Shown here: positions 34,209 to 45,789 of the stretch, one piece after another
How positions within the stretch are numbered: the first letter of the stretch is position 1
Layout: the number at the start of each line of letters is the position of its first letter
Source: Platerodrilus igneus
Taxonomy: Eukaryota > Arthropoda > Insecta > Coleoptera > Lycidae
Direction of reading: 5' to 3'
Length of the DNA stretch: 64,000 nt
Assembly (NCBI GenBank): GCA_036346225.1
Contig: JARFIW010001082.1
Span: 6,014,001 to 6,078,000, forward strand
Made by a program: the position numbers and the translations under genes
Notes under the pieces: model-generated
What the model saw: only the letters and a program-made list of their open reading frames with translations
Databases searched by the model: none
Told to the model about the DNA's origin: nothing

Positions 34209-36099
34209 TGAAGCAAAATTTGAATTCTTCTCCCTTTTTTTTTTTTGATGGATAAAGTGAAGCTTTAACTATTCGCGGCTAAGTCTGGGAATTACCCCAA
34301 GGGTGAGCAATGAGAAAAGTGTGTGGTGATGGTCTAAACTCTACGATAAACTAACAAAAGGAAAATGGGTTGAGCGCCACTGTATCTGTATGAACGATTA
34401 CACTAAAGATTCAATACTCCTATGAGAAGATACAGAAACTCACGGGATATAAATGCAATTAAAACTTACAACTTACTAAACTGATGTATCTGGAAATCTC
34501 TGGAACATACTTACAACCTCTCCGATCTCGATGAACCTGGAACAAAATACACAACAAATTCTATACGAGAAAACACAGTTTGTGCTTTCCGATAAAAATA
34601 CCTGCTGATAATTGTAGGTGGATAATATTGAGATTAACACACCAAAGCTTTTTAAATCAGGAATAAATACCTAGAACAAACCACTTGAAGCAAATAGGGG
34701 CCTTTTTAAATTACTTCAGCCTTGTATAATTTCAAAGATTAACAAACTCGTATACTTTAAGAATTTAGTAAATCTAAATATGCATGGAATAAAAAACTTG
34801 AGTCTAAAAATGAAATTTAATATGGTTTCTCTTTGTTGAATGTTTCTTTAAATGTGATAATAAATTGTACAAATAAAATTAAGTTTCAATACATCTGTTT
34901 TTGACATAACAGATCTTTAAATTAATAATCATGTATCAAACAAGTTTTAGTACCAAGCTTTCAGATCTGAGTTCTGGTTTACATGTTTTACAAACATTAT
35001 TTCTACTAAAACGAATCACATGTGTTTAACTTAAGCAAACAACTTTTCATTTACATCTGGTATTAGAGGCTTATAAAAATTTTAATATGAGTAAATAAAT
35101 ATTTTAAATGCAAAAAAGTGGACTGAACTATCACATTGTTAACAAGTGACTTTATGCAAATTTATAATACTATTACTGTATTAATTTTAACTGTTTTCTT
35201 TCACACTGCTCTAAGCATACAAAATTTAACTCGATCAAACGGACTTCGAAATTTATTTATTCGAGCATTTATGAATCTTCACAAATAGAACAAAGAAAGA
35301 TTTGATACCTGCAGGTTTTGTCGCTTCCAAATCTGATTATTGATTACCAGCACACATGTTCCAAAAATCTGCTTCTCAACTGGTTATTACTAAACATTAA
35401 TCGCCTCGACAAATGAACTGCTCTCTAATCTTGGATACAATTACAACATAAACCATCATTTCACTCATTTTGTAAGGTCATACACTAAAGGGGATAAAAA
35501 TATTTTATAATTTATTCAGTTTGAAGGGAGTTTACCGTTAACAAATCTCAAAACAATCATTAAGGAATGGCGTGTTTTAGTGCTTTGCCGGTTTCGCAGG
35601 AGCTTGGCACTTCTTCCGCGTCCCAAAGCAAACTCGCCACCTTCTACCATAACTCATACCAGCCGATGTGGAGGCCCCACTTGGGTAAGGCCTGGAGTTT
35701 CATGTTGTTTCTTTTAACAAGCAAAGAATGCCAACGCGACTACATCTATATGGACAATGGCTGCCCTTTTAGCGACACATCATCAGCGTGTCGTATCCCG
35801 TGACCGGTATGCACACGCGCTGTACTGATTGTAACGAATGTATAGGAAATATCCGCCTGAAAGATAGACAACACAACCTACCAAACTCCATATAAATACG
35901 TTTCCTGATAGTTATAAAAATACCAAATATCTCCGTACAAAACATTTAAGTTCTTTAAGTGAACACGACTTCCCGCTTTCATATAGAATTGTTCCTTTAA
36001 GATTTTATAACTTCAAACACAAGGATTAAATACCACAGAATATATTTATGTTGAAGCGGTTCTTATGATCATATTACTATAGAATATATTTACGTTACA
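34209..36099 (-). repeat. Gypsy 5' LTR
   Basis: Upstream LTR in element orientation; it would carry the RNA polymerase II promoter. Same length (1,891) and termini as the 3' LTR. A 78-codon antisense frame (35567-35803) is open here but broken in the other LTR. Confidence 0.95.
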
Positions 36100-36250
36100 A
36101 TACTTTATAGAAACTGGTCACAAAGTGTAGTAAGCAAACGCAATAATTCTAGATGTAGAAAAGAACACCACTAAAAGAAAGTTTATGGAAATAAGAATTT
36201 CTCAAAAACCAAAAACTCTACATCTCAAGAAAGATATTGATAATCTTAGA
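36100..36250 (+). pseudogene. Penelope-like element, GIY-YIG endonuclease, part 2
   Basis: Directly after the Gypsy element the + strand reads YFIETGHKV, then AIILDVEKNTTKRKFMEI and LHLKKDIDNL. This is the downstream half of a Penelope-like endonuclease (the H-x-ETGH-x2 and ...KRKxxE.I patterns). It continues part 1 (25876-26120) in the right order and strand, with two in-frame stops. Removing the Gypsy element and one copy of ATAC brings the halves together, with a frame change. Confidence 0.75.
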
Positions 36251-36649
36251 TGCGTATACGTGTGTCTTTCACAAATATTTGTCCTTTGTCCACATGAAGT
36301 ACACACACGAATGTCACCATATGGAATGGACATTACGTCATTGCATTTTTACTTCTTTATAGCCATCAGTCGTGAATGTGGGTACTGGTTCAAGGAATCA
36401 TTTATTATTTTTATCAACTAACGGTTTAACCTATTGTTCTTTTTTATATAAATTTTTGTAGTATCCATTGGCAGTGCCCTTTAGAACTTACAAAATTTTA
36501 AAATCAAAAATCAACTTTATACAAGATGTTTAGAATTATATACAGTAATTTCTAGAGCTGATAAAACATTTAAACGTAAGTGTACCTATTCATATACCAC
36601 CTTTTCCATAACTCAATAATAAGAGAGATACAACTCAGTAAAAGGGTGA
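36251..36649. other. Probable 3' flank of the Penelope-like element
   Basis: No domain beyond the endonuclease; could be its 3' UTR. Confidence 0.3.
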
Positions 36650-37688
36650 AACTGCATACTTCAAATATTATCTTCGCAAAGCAACATCTCGCGACTTAAA
36701 TCAAAATAACATTTCGCGATCGAATTTAGGAATCAAATGAATCCTTGTTTTTAATAAACGCTTCCTTATATATCCAAATTATCTATTTCCAGAAGGTAGT
36801 AGATTAGTCTGAAACATTATGATGCAAGGTTTATCAGAAAAACTCATTAGCGTCTAAAATCGCGGCGCTTATTACCTCGCAATCTCGTTCCACATAATCG
36901 TGGTTTTGTTTAACACCCAAGGTCAATGTGTCGCATCTCTTCTCTCCAACAGTGAATGCGAAAAGTAATAAATAATTTGTTATCAGTTTCTACGGATTTT
37001 TCAATCATTGGGCCGCTTCTTGGAATAAAATGTTTCATTTATTAATTAGATATTTACGTAGTTTTAAATACGTATGACTAATATTCTAGAGAATTCTTTA
37101 TTTAAAATAAATTTCTGTAATCCACAGGATAATTATTTAAAATTTAATTGCATTTTAATGCAAAAGGAATTGCATTTTATAGAAATATTTGCTTTTATGG
37201 CAATACGTGTTTCAATACACAAAATTTATTAAAATTTGGGTTTTAAATAAAGGTTGATTGTAGTTTTTATGCTACATGCGTAAAGCTAGTACTATTCTAT
37301 GCTATTTACAGCAAATGAAAAGCATTTTTATCAAAAATGTATTGATAATAATAAGTGAAAATAAATTACTGTATTTATCTTAAAATGATCGATTTGCGTT
37401 CGCATTGAATGCGTTTTCCGGTATCTTACATTTAATTATTTTTACATATACAACTTAAGTTAATTGCTATTTATTTACAATACGCTTATATCATACATGG
37501 TGATTATTTATACACGGGCAATTGCAGTTTTCGCTTCTACATCAATGAATAGAAATACGCTTGTATTAAACAGGGCGCAACCATGAATTTACGGAAATCT
37601 CTATTTTTCCGCATTCTATTATATCTAGGTGGGATCTATTTGTAGAATTTGTGGTTCAATGACCTCTCGTGACCCCTTATCACGTCAA

Positions 37689-37734
<46 letters not shown>
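36650..37734 (+). repeat. Unnamed ~1-kb repeat T, copy 1, ending in hairpin and (TA)n
   Basis: Aligns in order with 58655-59661: the TTTCGCGATCGAATTTA block, TTATTACCTCG, GTTCCAC, TTTGTTTAACACCCAAG, AAAGTAATAAATAAT, GATTTGCGTTCGCATT, CGCTTATATCATACA, ACGCTTGTATT and a 3' block TTCAATGACCTCTCGTGACC. Just before the end CGTGA and TCACG form a 5-bp stem with a 7-base loop, followed by CAATATA and a (TA)n run (37688-37734). No coding sequence. The flanks after (TA)n differ between copies, so (TA)n is the element boundary. Confidence 0.75.
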
Positions 37735-37735
<1 letters not shown>

Positions 37736-39429
37736 CTGTGATTCTCGTTACTACGGTGAAATCTCCTGTGACATTCGATTTCTTACCTGAATATCGCCTC
37801 TTGAATCCTTCCGCCTCGGCTGCTCACCTAGTTTAAACTTTCATCCTCATTCATAAAAGAAAACACATTCCTACCACAAACATCAACGTTAACTCTATTT
37901 ACACCAATATTCACAATACATTAAAACTTCAAACTTAAATTTCAGCATAAATTTCAGCATCATAAAATTTCAAGTTTATATTTGTCATCATTTTAATTTG
38001 CATCCGGAATTAGAGTCCTTGTAGGATGCATACTAATTAAGTTAACAATATTTGCAGCATCTCCCACCCCTTTACGTTAATTTAACAGGTTAGTCTAATT
38101 GAGCTCAAAGACAGACCCAAATTTTCATCATAATCAAAAACATAAACCTGATAAATACTCCTTTCTACTTATACAAGAAAATTTTACCTTAAAATTCAAA
38201 ATTTGTTGTTTATACAAATTTACTACTGTCCATCTTTATCAAACAAATTATAAAGATATTCAACACACACCAAAACATCAAAGATCGAACAACAATGCAT
38301 AAGTTACCTGAAGGTTACTGCACTCGTGGCTCCAATGTACATCGTCCTTGCTAATCCCACCATTCCAGCTGGTTTATGTTTACGTCTTCGGATTTCTGAC
38401 CGCCTTTAAAATTTTTCTACACCACCATTCGTCTAAAAAGGTTTCAGGGCTTCTCAGGAATTCATCTATGTATATCTAAATCTTGTTTTGTGGATCCAAT
38501 CACGTTTACGGATAACATTTGATTACTAACACTCCCGAAAAATAGCACTGAAATTCATAATTCTTTCACGTTATACCCAAAACTGCATACTTCTATTTAT
38601 TTATTTATCGTTATTAATTTGGATAATTGGTACAGTAATACCCGCAAATATAACTAGACTTTATTACCTTTATTTATCTTCTCTAAGTGCACTAATGCAT
38701 AATAACTGTTATAGTAGCACGTAATCACCATCTATTCTGCTGGACGTATCGAATAAAATCAAAAAATAAAGAGCAAAACTGTTTGAAGTATCGCATAAAA
38801 TCAAAAATAAAAAAGAGCTAAACTCCTAATCAGCACGGGTTTATATAATGGCTCGCTTGCAAGTCGAATTTGTCCCGCGACGGACGATTTTAAGAAATTC
38901 GCATTCTATTTTCCCTTCCGATGGCTCGGCACAATAATTTTACTGAAATTTGCACTCGTCTCGCAACACGTCCGAGAACACCTAATTAATTTTACATAGA
39001 AATTGTTTTGCTTCCACCTCTCATGTTTGCATCTTATTTCAACCTTAATCGCCAATCTAGTCTGTTCATTCTATCTACAATCTGTGCTCTTGTTTTACAT
39101 ATTTCCCCTCATTTAACTACCAATGCATTCCATCTCGCTTGTCTCTATACCACAAACTTGCTTTCTTACTTGCACTCATATAGCTTGAAGCTTATTGACT
39201 ATCATATACATCGTTATCTTTGCAGGTGTTCTTCGATCTAATACGCTGAAGGCTTTTATGTGACTTCCCCACGTCGTTATAATTTCTCGATAGCTTTAGT
39301 ACTTGGAAAGATTAATTAAATACAAGTTGAACATTTTAACTCTGCTTCTTTTTATAGAAAGCGTCCAGTGAATAATTTTAATCCCTTATTTTTAATGAAA
39401 CGAATAAATTTTTATGCTCCATGGTTTTA
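37735..39429. other. No gene seen; one short tandem duplication
   Basis: AT-rich. At ~38748-38830 a ~42-bp unit (GTATCG-ATAAAATCAAAAA...AGAGC-AAACT) is present twice in tandem. Open frames at 38099-38302 and 39008-39241 have no motifs. Confidence 0.45.
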
Positions 39430-39747
39430 ATAATGCGTATTATCTAATGAAATTCTACATTACTTCCTTCTACACGTTGATTATGATTATATACAAACCC
39501 TACATTCTAATTGAATGATTTAAATCTACACAGTACGCCTTTAATTAAGCGTTCTGTTTTCCACTGCTTTAATGTACACGGTGTTTAACATTATCTAAAC
39601 AATATAAACCCTATGTTTAGAAATAAATGACGAATTTATCCAATATGCCTTTAAATGAAGCGTATTATTACCCAAAGCGTCCTTATACACGGTGATTAAA
39701 ATTATTTGATGTCGTTAATTAATTTTCTACCCTGGTCTAAATTTGAG

Positions 39748-39788
<41 letters not shown>
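39430..39788. repeat. Degenerate ~110-bp tandem units followed by (TA)n
   Basis: Three weakly similar units share GCGTATTAT/GCGTTCTG, CCTTCTACACG / TAATGTACACGG / CCTTATACACGG and GTGATTAAAATTAT-like blocks. They end at a (TA)n run (39749-39788). Not clearly part of repeat T: the hairpin is absent. Confidence 0.5.
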
Positions 39789-39789
<1 letters not shown>

Positions 39790-41559
39790 CTTTGATTGTT
39801 GTTTTATATGAATATAAAGTATTTAAAAATTGGGTTAAACAAGTGACGCAAATCCATCCACTATGTAATTTTTTTGTTTAATTTTGTTTTATATAAATAC
39901 TAGGATTGAGGTTAAAAATTAGTTTGATATAATTAAGGAACGTATTAATTATTTTTGCAAAGATTTTTTGTACTGTGTAAATCCTCCCGGAAATGTTGGA
40001 TTATTAGTGTTTTCTCCGCGGATTGGTTTTCCTTTTGTAACATATTTTTATTGAAGGTGTTGTAAATAAATTCTCTCCTGCAATTTTCTTTTCTTTTTTC
40101 GTGAACCAACCCACTCTATGACTTTTTGCTAGTACAGCATCCTTCGGATTCCTTTTTTGTTGTGGTATTCGGTGCGGACTATTTTCTTTGCTTACTTTAC
40201 TTTTCTTCTTGTCTGCACGGATTACTATAACAACCGTCTGAAAAATATTTTTAAAAACTTACAATTCGCTCCCTTATTAGTGAGTTTTGAAAAAATGGTA
40301 TACAAAAAGGCACGCTTATTTTTAAACTTTCTATCAGAGCTTTAGCAATTACGGTACATACTTCTGGACCATCTTGTATATACTGTAATTAATATTTACT
40401 GTAATTAATATTTGCAATTTAAGCGAAACCTCACCTTCCCAAATATTATTATCAGCTATTTATATATTTGTCTACAGCTACGTATTTAGTTAGTTACTGG
40501 TTCTGAAAAGACAATAAAATCTCAAAAACTTGAAAATTAAGAGATAAGAGTAGATATTTTATTTGTAGCTGTCTAATAAAAATTATTTTACTCTAATTGG
40601 AAACTGAAAATTGTAAATCATTGAAGGTCACTTAACTACCTTTTGTTATAAATTTAGGTCAGAGTCAAGTTGTAACCACGTGTATTGCCATTACAAAACA
40701 AAAATTGTGTTTGTATAACTGTACAACAACAAAAATAGGTTAGTTAATTCAAATTTTTTAGTATTAACAATACATCAATTGAGACTATTATATTCGAATC
40801 GAATTGGTTTCTAGTTTTGAATATGTTGCTATTGTAATTCATCTAGCTAATCAGACTGGAACGTATTTGAATATGACTGATGATACAAAGTAGTTTGAGA
40901 GATGTTACTCGATAACAAATACTATACTATTTACTGTTTACAAAATTATTGTAACAGTAATTACGAAGTGGAAATTACGTTTATTCGATTTTTACTAGAA
41001 CGGCTTCATATCTGTTTAGCGATAAGAAGTGATCATTCATAGGTATTGCATTACAATCATATCTGCTTAGCGATAAGGATTATTATTATAGCTTTATTGA
41101 ATTACATCCATTTACAGGATAATACTGTAAATCAAGATATCTAATATACTACTAGTAGTGCATGCTAATACAATAGATAATAAGCAACACAATAGAAAAT
41201 TATTGAAGTCCTGGTCACATTGGTTTCAATTGGTCTGTTACATAAGATAAGAATTGCTTCAATGACAGTACGTAAATATCACAATCACGGCGTATTTCAT
41301 TAAACGTGTTGGACATCCGGAGAACTATTTAACAAGTATTTAATAAGTACGTCCAATACTGGTATAAAGAGTTCTGTTACTTCTATATTGGACGCTGGAA
41401 CAATAAAATACAATTTAGACAAAAGCGCTGGTGAATATAAAAGACCGTGTAAAAAAATAGTTGACCACTCAGTTTACGTCTAATACTCGGCTGCAGTGTA
41501 CTATACGGAGCAATCAGTTGCGCTTAATCCACACTTCTTTACGAATATGTTCCAGTTTC
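39789..41559. other. No gene seen; small tandem duplications
   Basis: A 16-bp unit TACTGTAATTAATATT is repeated exactly twice at 40381-40412. A diverged ~55-bp duplication (ATATCTG-TTAGCGATAAG) lies at ~41008-41115. Confidence 0.45.
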
Positions 41560-42040
41560 AAAAAATGTTATAAATTTTATAAATTACATTGAACAGAATC
41601 TTCCAGTCGATCAATATCAATTGTATACTGTGGACTCCATATAGAGCTGCAGTAGCTTTGTTCTAAAGCTAAAGTACAGCGTTTTTACCCACAGAAATTT
41701 TTGAATGATTTACAATTGCGAAAGATGATCCCACAAATTTTAATCAAAGCAGTTTTGTGTTCACAGTAGATGGTTAAATTATAACTTTTCATCAAATAGC
41801 ACTCCTAAATCATTAACTGTAGACAACCTGGGTAGTTTTATGACTTTAATCGAGTAATTGTAAATAATTTGTGACAGTTTTCGACTATAACACTTAACCT
41901 TGCACTTGTTAATGTTTAACTGTAGATCACTATTATCGCACCAATTTTGTAAGATATTTAGTTTTGCTTGTAGGTAATCACAATCACTTATATCATTTAT
42001 AGTAGCAAACATTTTCAAATCGTCTCCAAAAAGCAGTAAT
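41560..42040 (-). pseudogene. LINE reverse transcriptase fragment (jockey/CR1-like)
   Basis: Minus strand from 42040: LLLFGDDLKMFATI is the RT catalytic motif C (usually FADDLK; Ala reads Gly). It is followed by LQAKLNILQNWCDNSDLQLN, INKCKVKCYSRK and VNDLGVLFDEKL. After a frame change come LIKICGIIFRNCKSFKN and SSIWSPQYTIDIDRLEDS near 41600. These match the palm-thumb region of jockey/CR1-type LINEs, a different family from the RTE-like LINE at 18 kb. It is cut off right upstream of motif C by the TATCGA element. Confidence 0.8.
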
Positions 42041-42114
42041 TTATAGGATGATTAATAAGTATCGTAATACAATAGGCTTGATGACACGCATTCTAGACGT
42101 TTCTTGGATATAAC

Positions 42115-42879
42115 TAGGGGTGGGCGATACGGGATTTTGCGTATCGAATATCGATACATATTCTATATCGATATGTATCGATATATCGAATATCGATATA
42201 TATCGATACGTATCGATACGTATCGATGCGTATCGATATGTATCGATGCGTATCGATATATCGAATATCGATATATATCGATACGTATCGATACGTATCG
42301 ATGCGTATCGATATGTATCGATGCGTATCGATATGTATCGATGTGTATCGATACGTATCGGTGCGTATCGATACGTATCGATACGTATCGATACGTATCG
42401 ATTCGTATCGATGCGTATCGATACGTATAGATATATATAGCGATTCGTATCGGAACGTTTAGATGTGTAGATTAAGTATACATATCGAGACGTAGCGATA
42501 CGTATCGGTACGAATCGATACGCATCTATAAATTTTTCTACTCTTTCTTTGGGAATAAAATCACAAGATCGTTTTAAAATAATGTATTTACTGACAATTC
42601 GATCTTTCACTTAAGATTGTTTGTTATCAAAATAATTAAAGTTTCAAGTTTAATATTTGTGACATAAGTATATATATAGGGATGGGCGATACAAGATTTT
42701 GCATATTGAATATCGATACATATTCTATATCGAATATTAATACGTATCGATACGTATCGATACATATCGATACGTATCGAGTATCGATATATCGATATTT
42801 ATTTTTCGCTGTTTCGGGGGGGTCGATACGGGGGTCGTATCGATACGTATCGATATATCGATACGCCGACCCAGCCCTA
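42115..42879. mobile_element. TATCGATA-rich hAT-like element(s) with 8-bp target duplication
   Basis: The left end is TAGGGGTGGGCGATACG (42115) and the right end ...GACCCAGCCCTA (42879), inverted with respect to each other. GATATAAC is repeated outside at 42107-42114 and 42880-42887. An 8-bp duplication with such ends fits the hAT superfamily. The body is dozens of overlapping TATCGAT/ATCGATAC motifs. A second start TAGGGATGGGCGATACAAG at ~42676 shows a complete ~204-bp copy sharing the right end; a copy lacking its right end occupies 42115-~42530. The long open frames here in several phases and both strands (SIRIDTYRY repeats) are artefacts of the 6-12-base period. Confidence 0.75.
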
Positions 42880-42887
42880 GATATAAC

Positions 42888-43472
42888 TAGAATAAAGGAT
42901 TATTGTATATAATCGCTAGCACCATTGCCATAGATGCTCATAAATTAATGTAGGGATGAATTTGCTTACGAGATATAAATGTGTTAGATAAATAAAATAC
43001 TAGTAAAATTAGTGTTGTAATTGTGTTATTTAGAAGATTAAATTAGTGTATTCAAATAGAGATTAAGCTAGTTTAAAGTAAACAAGACTCTGTAAATACT
43101 TGCGATTGTGAAGACAAATTATCAGTCATATTTACTGAAAATAAAGACCAAAAGGCAATTAAAGAATTACAAATTTAGTAGTTTTACATATACGCCTTAA
43201 AAAATAGCAATACTGCTTTCTAGATAGGTTTATTAGTGAAATAGTAAAAACTTACTAAGGTGAAGTTTTACATTGAAATCGTCGATATAGATACATTTTT
43301 AAATATAAATAAATAGTGCGGTAAAAAGCTTTTAAAAAGAAAACAGTAATGTAGTTTGCCTAATCGCATTTGAATGTTACAATAACAATTCCTCTATAAT
43401 TTTGACAGTTGTCGAGGTAACTTTCTAGATTGTAATTAATTTCTTTTATGGTTTGATTAAAATTTAGATATT
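42888..43472. other. No gene seen
   Basis: AT-rich spacer. Confidence 0.4.
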
Positions 43473-43581
43473 TTTTGTATGTATGTATGTCTATATTTGT
43501 AAGTTGATGTATGTCTGTTTGTTTGCGTATGTATTTCAGCGTGTTTATGTTGTTTGTATGTTTGTGTGAATGTATGTGTGC

Positions 43582-43622
<41 letters not shown>

Positions 43623-43760
43623 TGCGTGCGTGCGTGTGTGCGCGTGTGTGTGTACGCACGCACACGCGCGCGCGCGCGTGCGTGCGTGCGTGTGTGTGTG
43701 TAGGTGCATGTGGATGCCTGCGTGTGTGAATGCGTGTATTTGATTGTTTGTGTGTGTATG
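43473..43760. repeat. TG/CG-rich microsatellite
   Basis: (GTAT)n, then long (TG)n, GCGTGCGT and a CACGCACACGCGCGCGCG stretch centred near 43660. It is largely alternating purine-pyrimidine and so prone to Z-DNA. Histidine/threonine-rich frames on the minus strand are artefacts. Confidence 0.9.
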
Positions 43761-43820
43761 CATATTTATGTTGCATTTTATTAAGTAATTTAACCAGTTA
43801 CGTTGAATTTATCTTTGGAT

Positions 43821-44015
43821 TTAAAGTAAAGTAGATAGGTGTATAGAGCTTAGTATGTCAATGTCAGTTTTTTTATTAAAAGTGTTGAGGGTTTTAAATA
43901 AGTAACACACTTCTAGAAATTCTCTTTCGGATAGTTTAATTTCAAATCGTAATATTATAAGTTTATCAAAATCTATTTTATGTTTGTTGGGTTTGCGTGT
44001 AAGGTCAAAGTACAA
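43821..44015 (-). pseudogene. Possible LINE RT C-terminal fragment
   Basis: A 64-codon frame with KIDFDKLIILRFEIKLSERE and FLEVCYLFKTLN. It weakly resembles the 'RR..DV.FLYKLLN' segment near the C-terminus of jockey/CR1-like RTs. No other supporting domain nearby; it could be chance. Confidence 0.3.
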
Positions 44016-44225
44016 GCGATTGGCTTAACACGGATGTCGCTTCTATGTTGAGTTTAGCATTGTTTTAATTGTTGCGAAATTTGATTATTGTAACTGAGAT
44101 TGCAGTCTGAACAATTTATTTGGTACATAGTATTCCGTTATAGAAGATTTAGTGTTTTATCTTTTAATTTGGAAAAGGGTATTTAACGTTAAAAAGTTTA
44201 TTTAGCAATGTTGATGTCGCATTTT

Positions 44226-45789
44226 TGAAGACGTATGGGGATAGTTATGTGGAAAAAGATAGAATACTGTGTAGAGAATTACTTAACAAAAGAACGAAAG
44301 AGTACTCATGGTATACATGCCCACCTACAGCTAGCTACAGTGACGAAAAGGTAGAAGCGATCTACAAAGATATCAAAGACATATTAAGATACGTAAAAGG
44401 ACATGAAAATTTAATAATTCCGGGGGATTTTAATGCAGTGGTAGGTGAGGGTAAGGAAAGAGCGGTAGTAGGTTTATTTGGTTTAGGAACAAGAAACGAC
44501 CGGGGAAATAGTCTGATAGAATTTTGCGACAAGAACAATTTAATCATCACAAACACATTATTTCAACATGCTAGACTATGAATATGACACAGGTGGAAGA
44601 TGCTAAGAGATATAGGAAGATATCAAATAGATTACATTCTTGTTAGACAACGGTTTAGGAATCAAGTAAAAGACTGTAGAAGCTACACAGAAGAAGATAT
44701 AAACACTGACCACAACATCGTAATTATGAAGGCCGCACTTAGTTTTAAAAATGGAAAAAGACACTTTGACTTAGAGAAACTAAAAGATAAAGATATAAAA
44801 GAAAGATTCGAAAAAAAGTCAAATGAATTGCTGAAAGATATCGGGAAAATATCTGATACTAAGGAAGTAGAAACAGAATGGAATAACATTAAATCCTGCC
44901 TAGACATGGCGGCCAGAGATATTCTGGGGTATACACAAAAAGAAAATAAGAAACCATGAATAACAAAGGATATCCTGAATTTAATAGAAGAAAGACGAAG
45001 ATACAAAAATAAATCAGACTAAACAGGAAAACAGAGATACAAAGCCATAAAGTGGGAAATTATTCGCAAATGCAAGAAAGCAAAACAATGGATTGATGAA
45101 AAGTGTAAAGATGTTCAAACTAAGATGGATGTAGGAAAAACAGATGAAGCATACAAACTAATTAGAATCAATTTTAGGGATATAAAACCATATAGCAAAA
45201 ATATAAGGGACGCGGGAGAAAACGTCATTATAGAAAATGTAGAGAAAGTGGGTAGTTGGCAAGAATATATAGGGGATTTATATGTAGGAGAGGAACTAAC
45301 TGCATTAGAACAGGAAATGGACATTGAAAATGATGACTTCGGATATCCTATAGTTAGAGATGAGTTTCAATTAGCATTAAATGGTCTGAAAAATGGTAAG
45401 GCGCCGGGTACAGATAAGGTGCAAGCAGAAACTCAAAAAGCCGCTGGACAAGTAGTAACAGAACGTCTCTTCCAACTTGTAAGCTATATGTATGAGGCAG
45501 GTGAAACACCCAAAGATTTCAAATGCAACATCATAGTAACTATACCAAAAAAGAAAGGCGCGGATAGAAGTGAAAATTTCGAACAATGAGTTTGACAGCA
45601 CACGTATCAAAAATATTAACTAGAGTTGTACAAAGACGAATGGCAAAACGAGCTAAAGAAATACTAGGAGAAGACCAATTTGGATTTAGGCGAAACAGGG
45701 GAACACGTGAGGCTATTTTAGCTCTGAGAGTGATAATGGAGAAAACAATAGAAAAGGAGGAAAGCGTGTATATAGGGTTTGTAGATCAC
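44226..45789 (+). pseudogene. RTE-like LINE fragment: endonuclease and start of RT
   Basis: Second copy of the 18-kb LINE, truncated at both ends. Endonuclease: EKVEAIYKDIKDILRYVKG, IIPGDFNAVVGEGKE (intact here, broken in the first copy), IDYILVRQRF and NTDHNIVIM. Linker: KLKDKDIKERFEKKSNELL, then WNNIKSCLDMAARD. RT: LKNGKAPGTDKVQAE, IIVTIPKKKGADR and EDQFGFRRNRGTREAI. It ends within motif A (YIGFVD) at 45789, after which the sequence is unrelated. Frame breaks at ~44580, ~44960, ~45120 and ~45589. Loss of the 3' half is unusual for LINEs, which are normally truncated at the 5' end. Confidence 0.88.

Larger units (their letters stand above)
26121..36099 (-). mobile_element. Ty3/Gypsy LTR retrotransposon, structurally complete
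   Basis: 9,979 bp with two 1,891-bp LTRs in the same orientation and a 4-bp target duplication ATAC (26117-26120 and 36100-36103). On the minus strand the order is 5' LTR, leader with primer-binding site, gag, protease, RT, RNase H, integrase, ~1.25 kb non-coding, polypurine-like tract, 3' LTR. Protease-RT-RNase H-integrase order places it in Ty3/Gypsy; I see no envelope gene. The coding region is broken into several frames. The LTRs differ at only about a dozen positions, so the insertion is recent. It splits a Penelope-like element. Confidence 0.95.

Noticed and set aside
35567..35803. 78-codon frame antisense to the Gypsy LTR
   Set aside because: The other LTR has frame-changing indels in it and it matches no known protein; likely chance in a GC-richer part of the LTR.
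42041..42610. Several long overlapping frames with SIRIDTYRY-type repeats on both strands
   Set aside because: They arise because the TATCGA repeat has a period of 6-12 and no stop codons in several frames; not proteins.
43360..43776. His/Thr-rich frames on the minus strand
   Set aside because: Translation of the TG/CG microsatellite.
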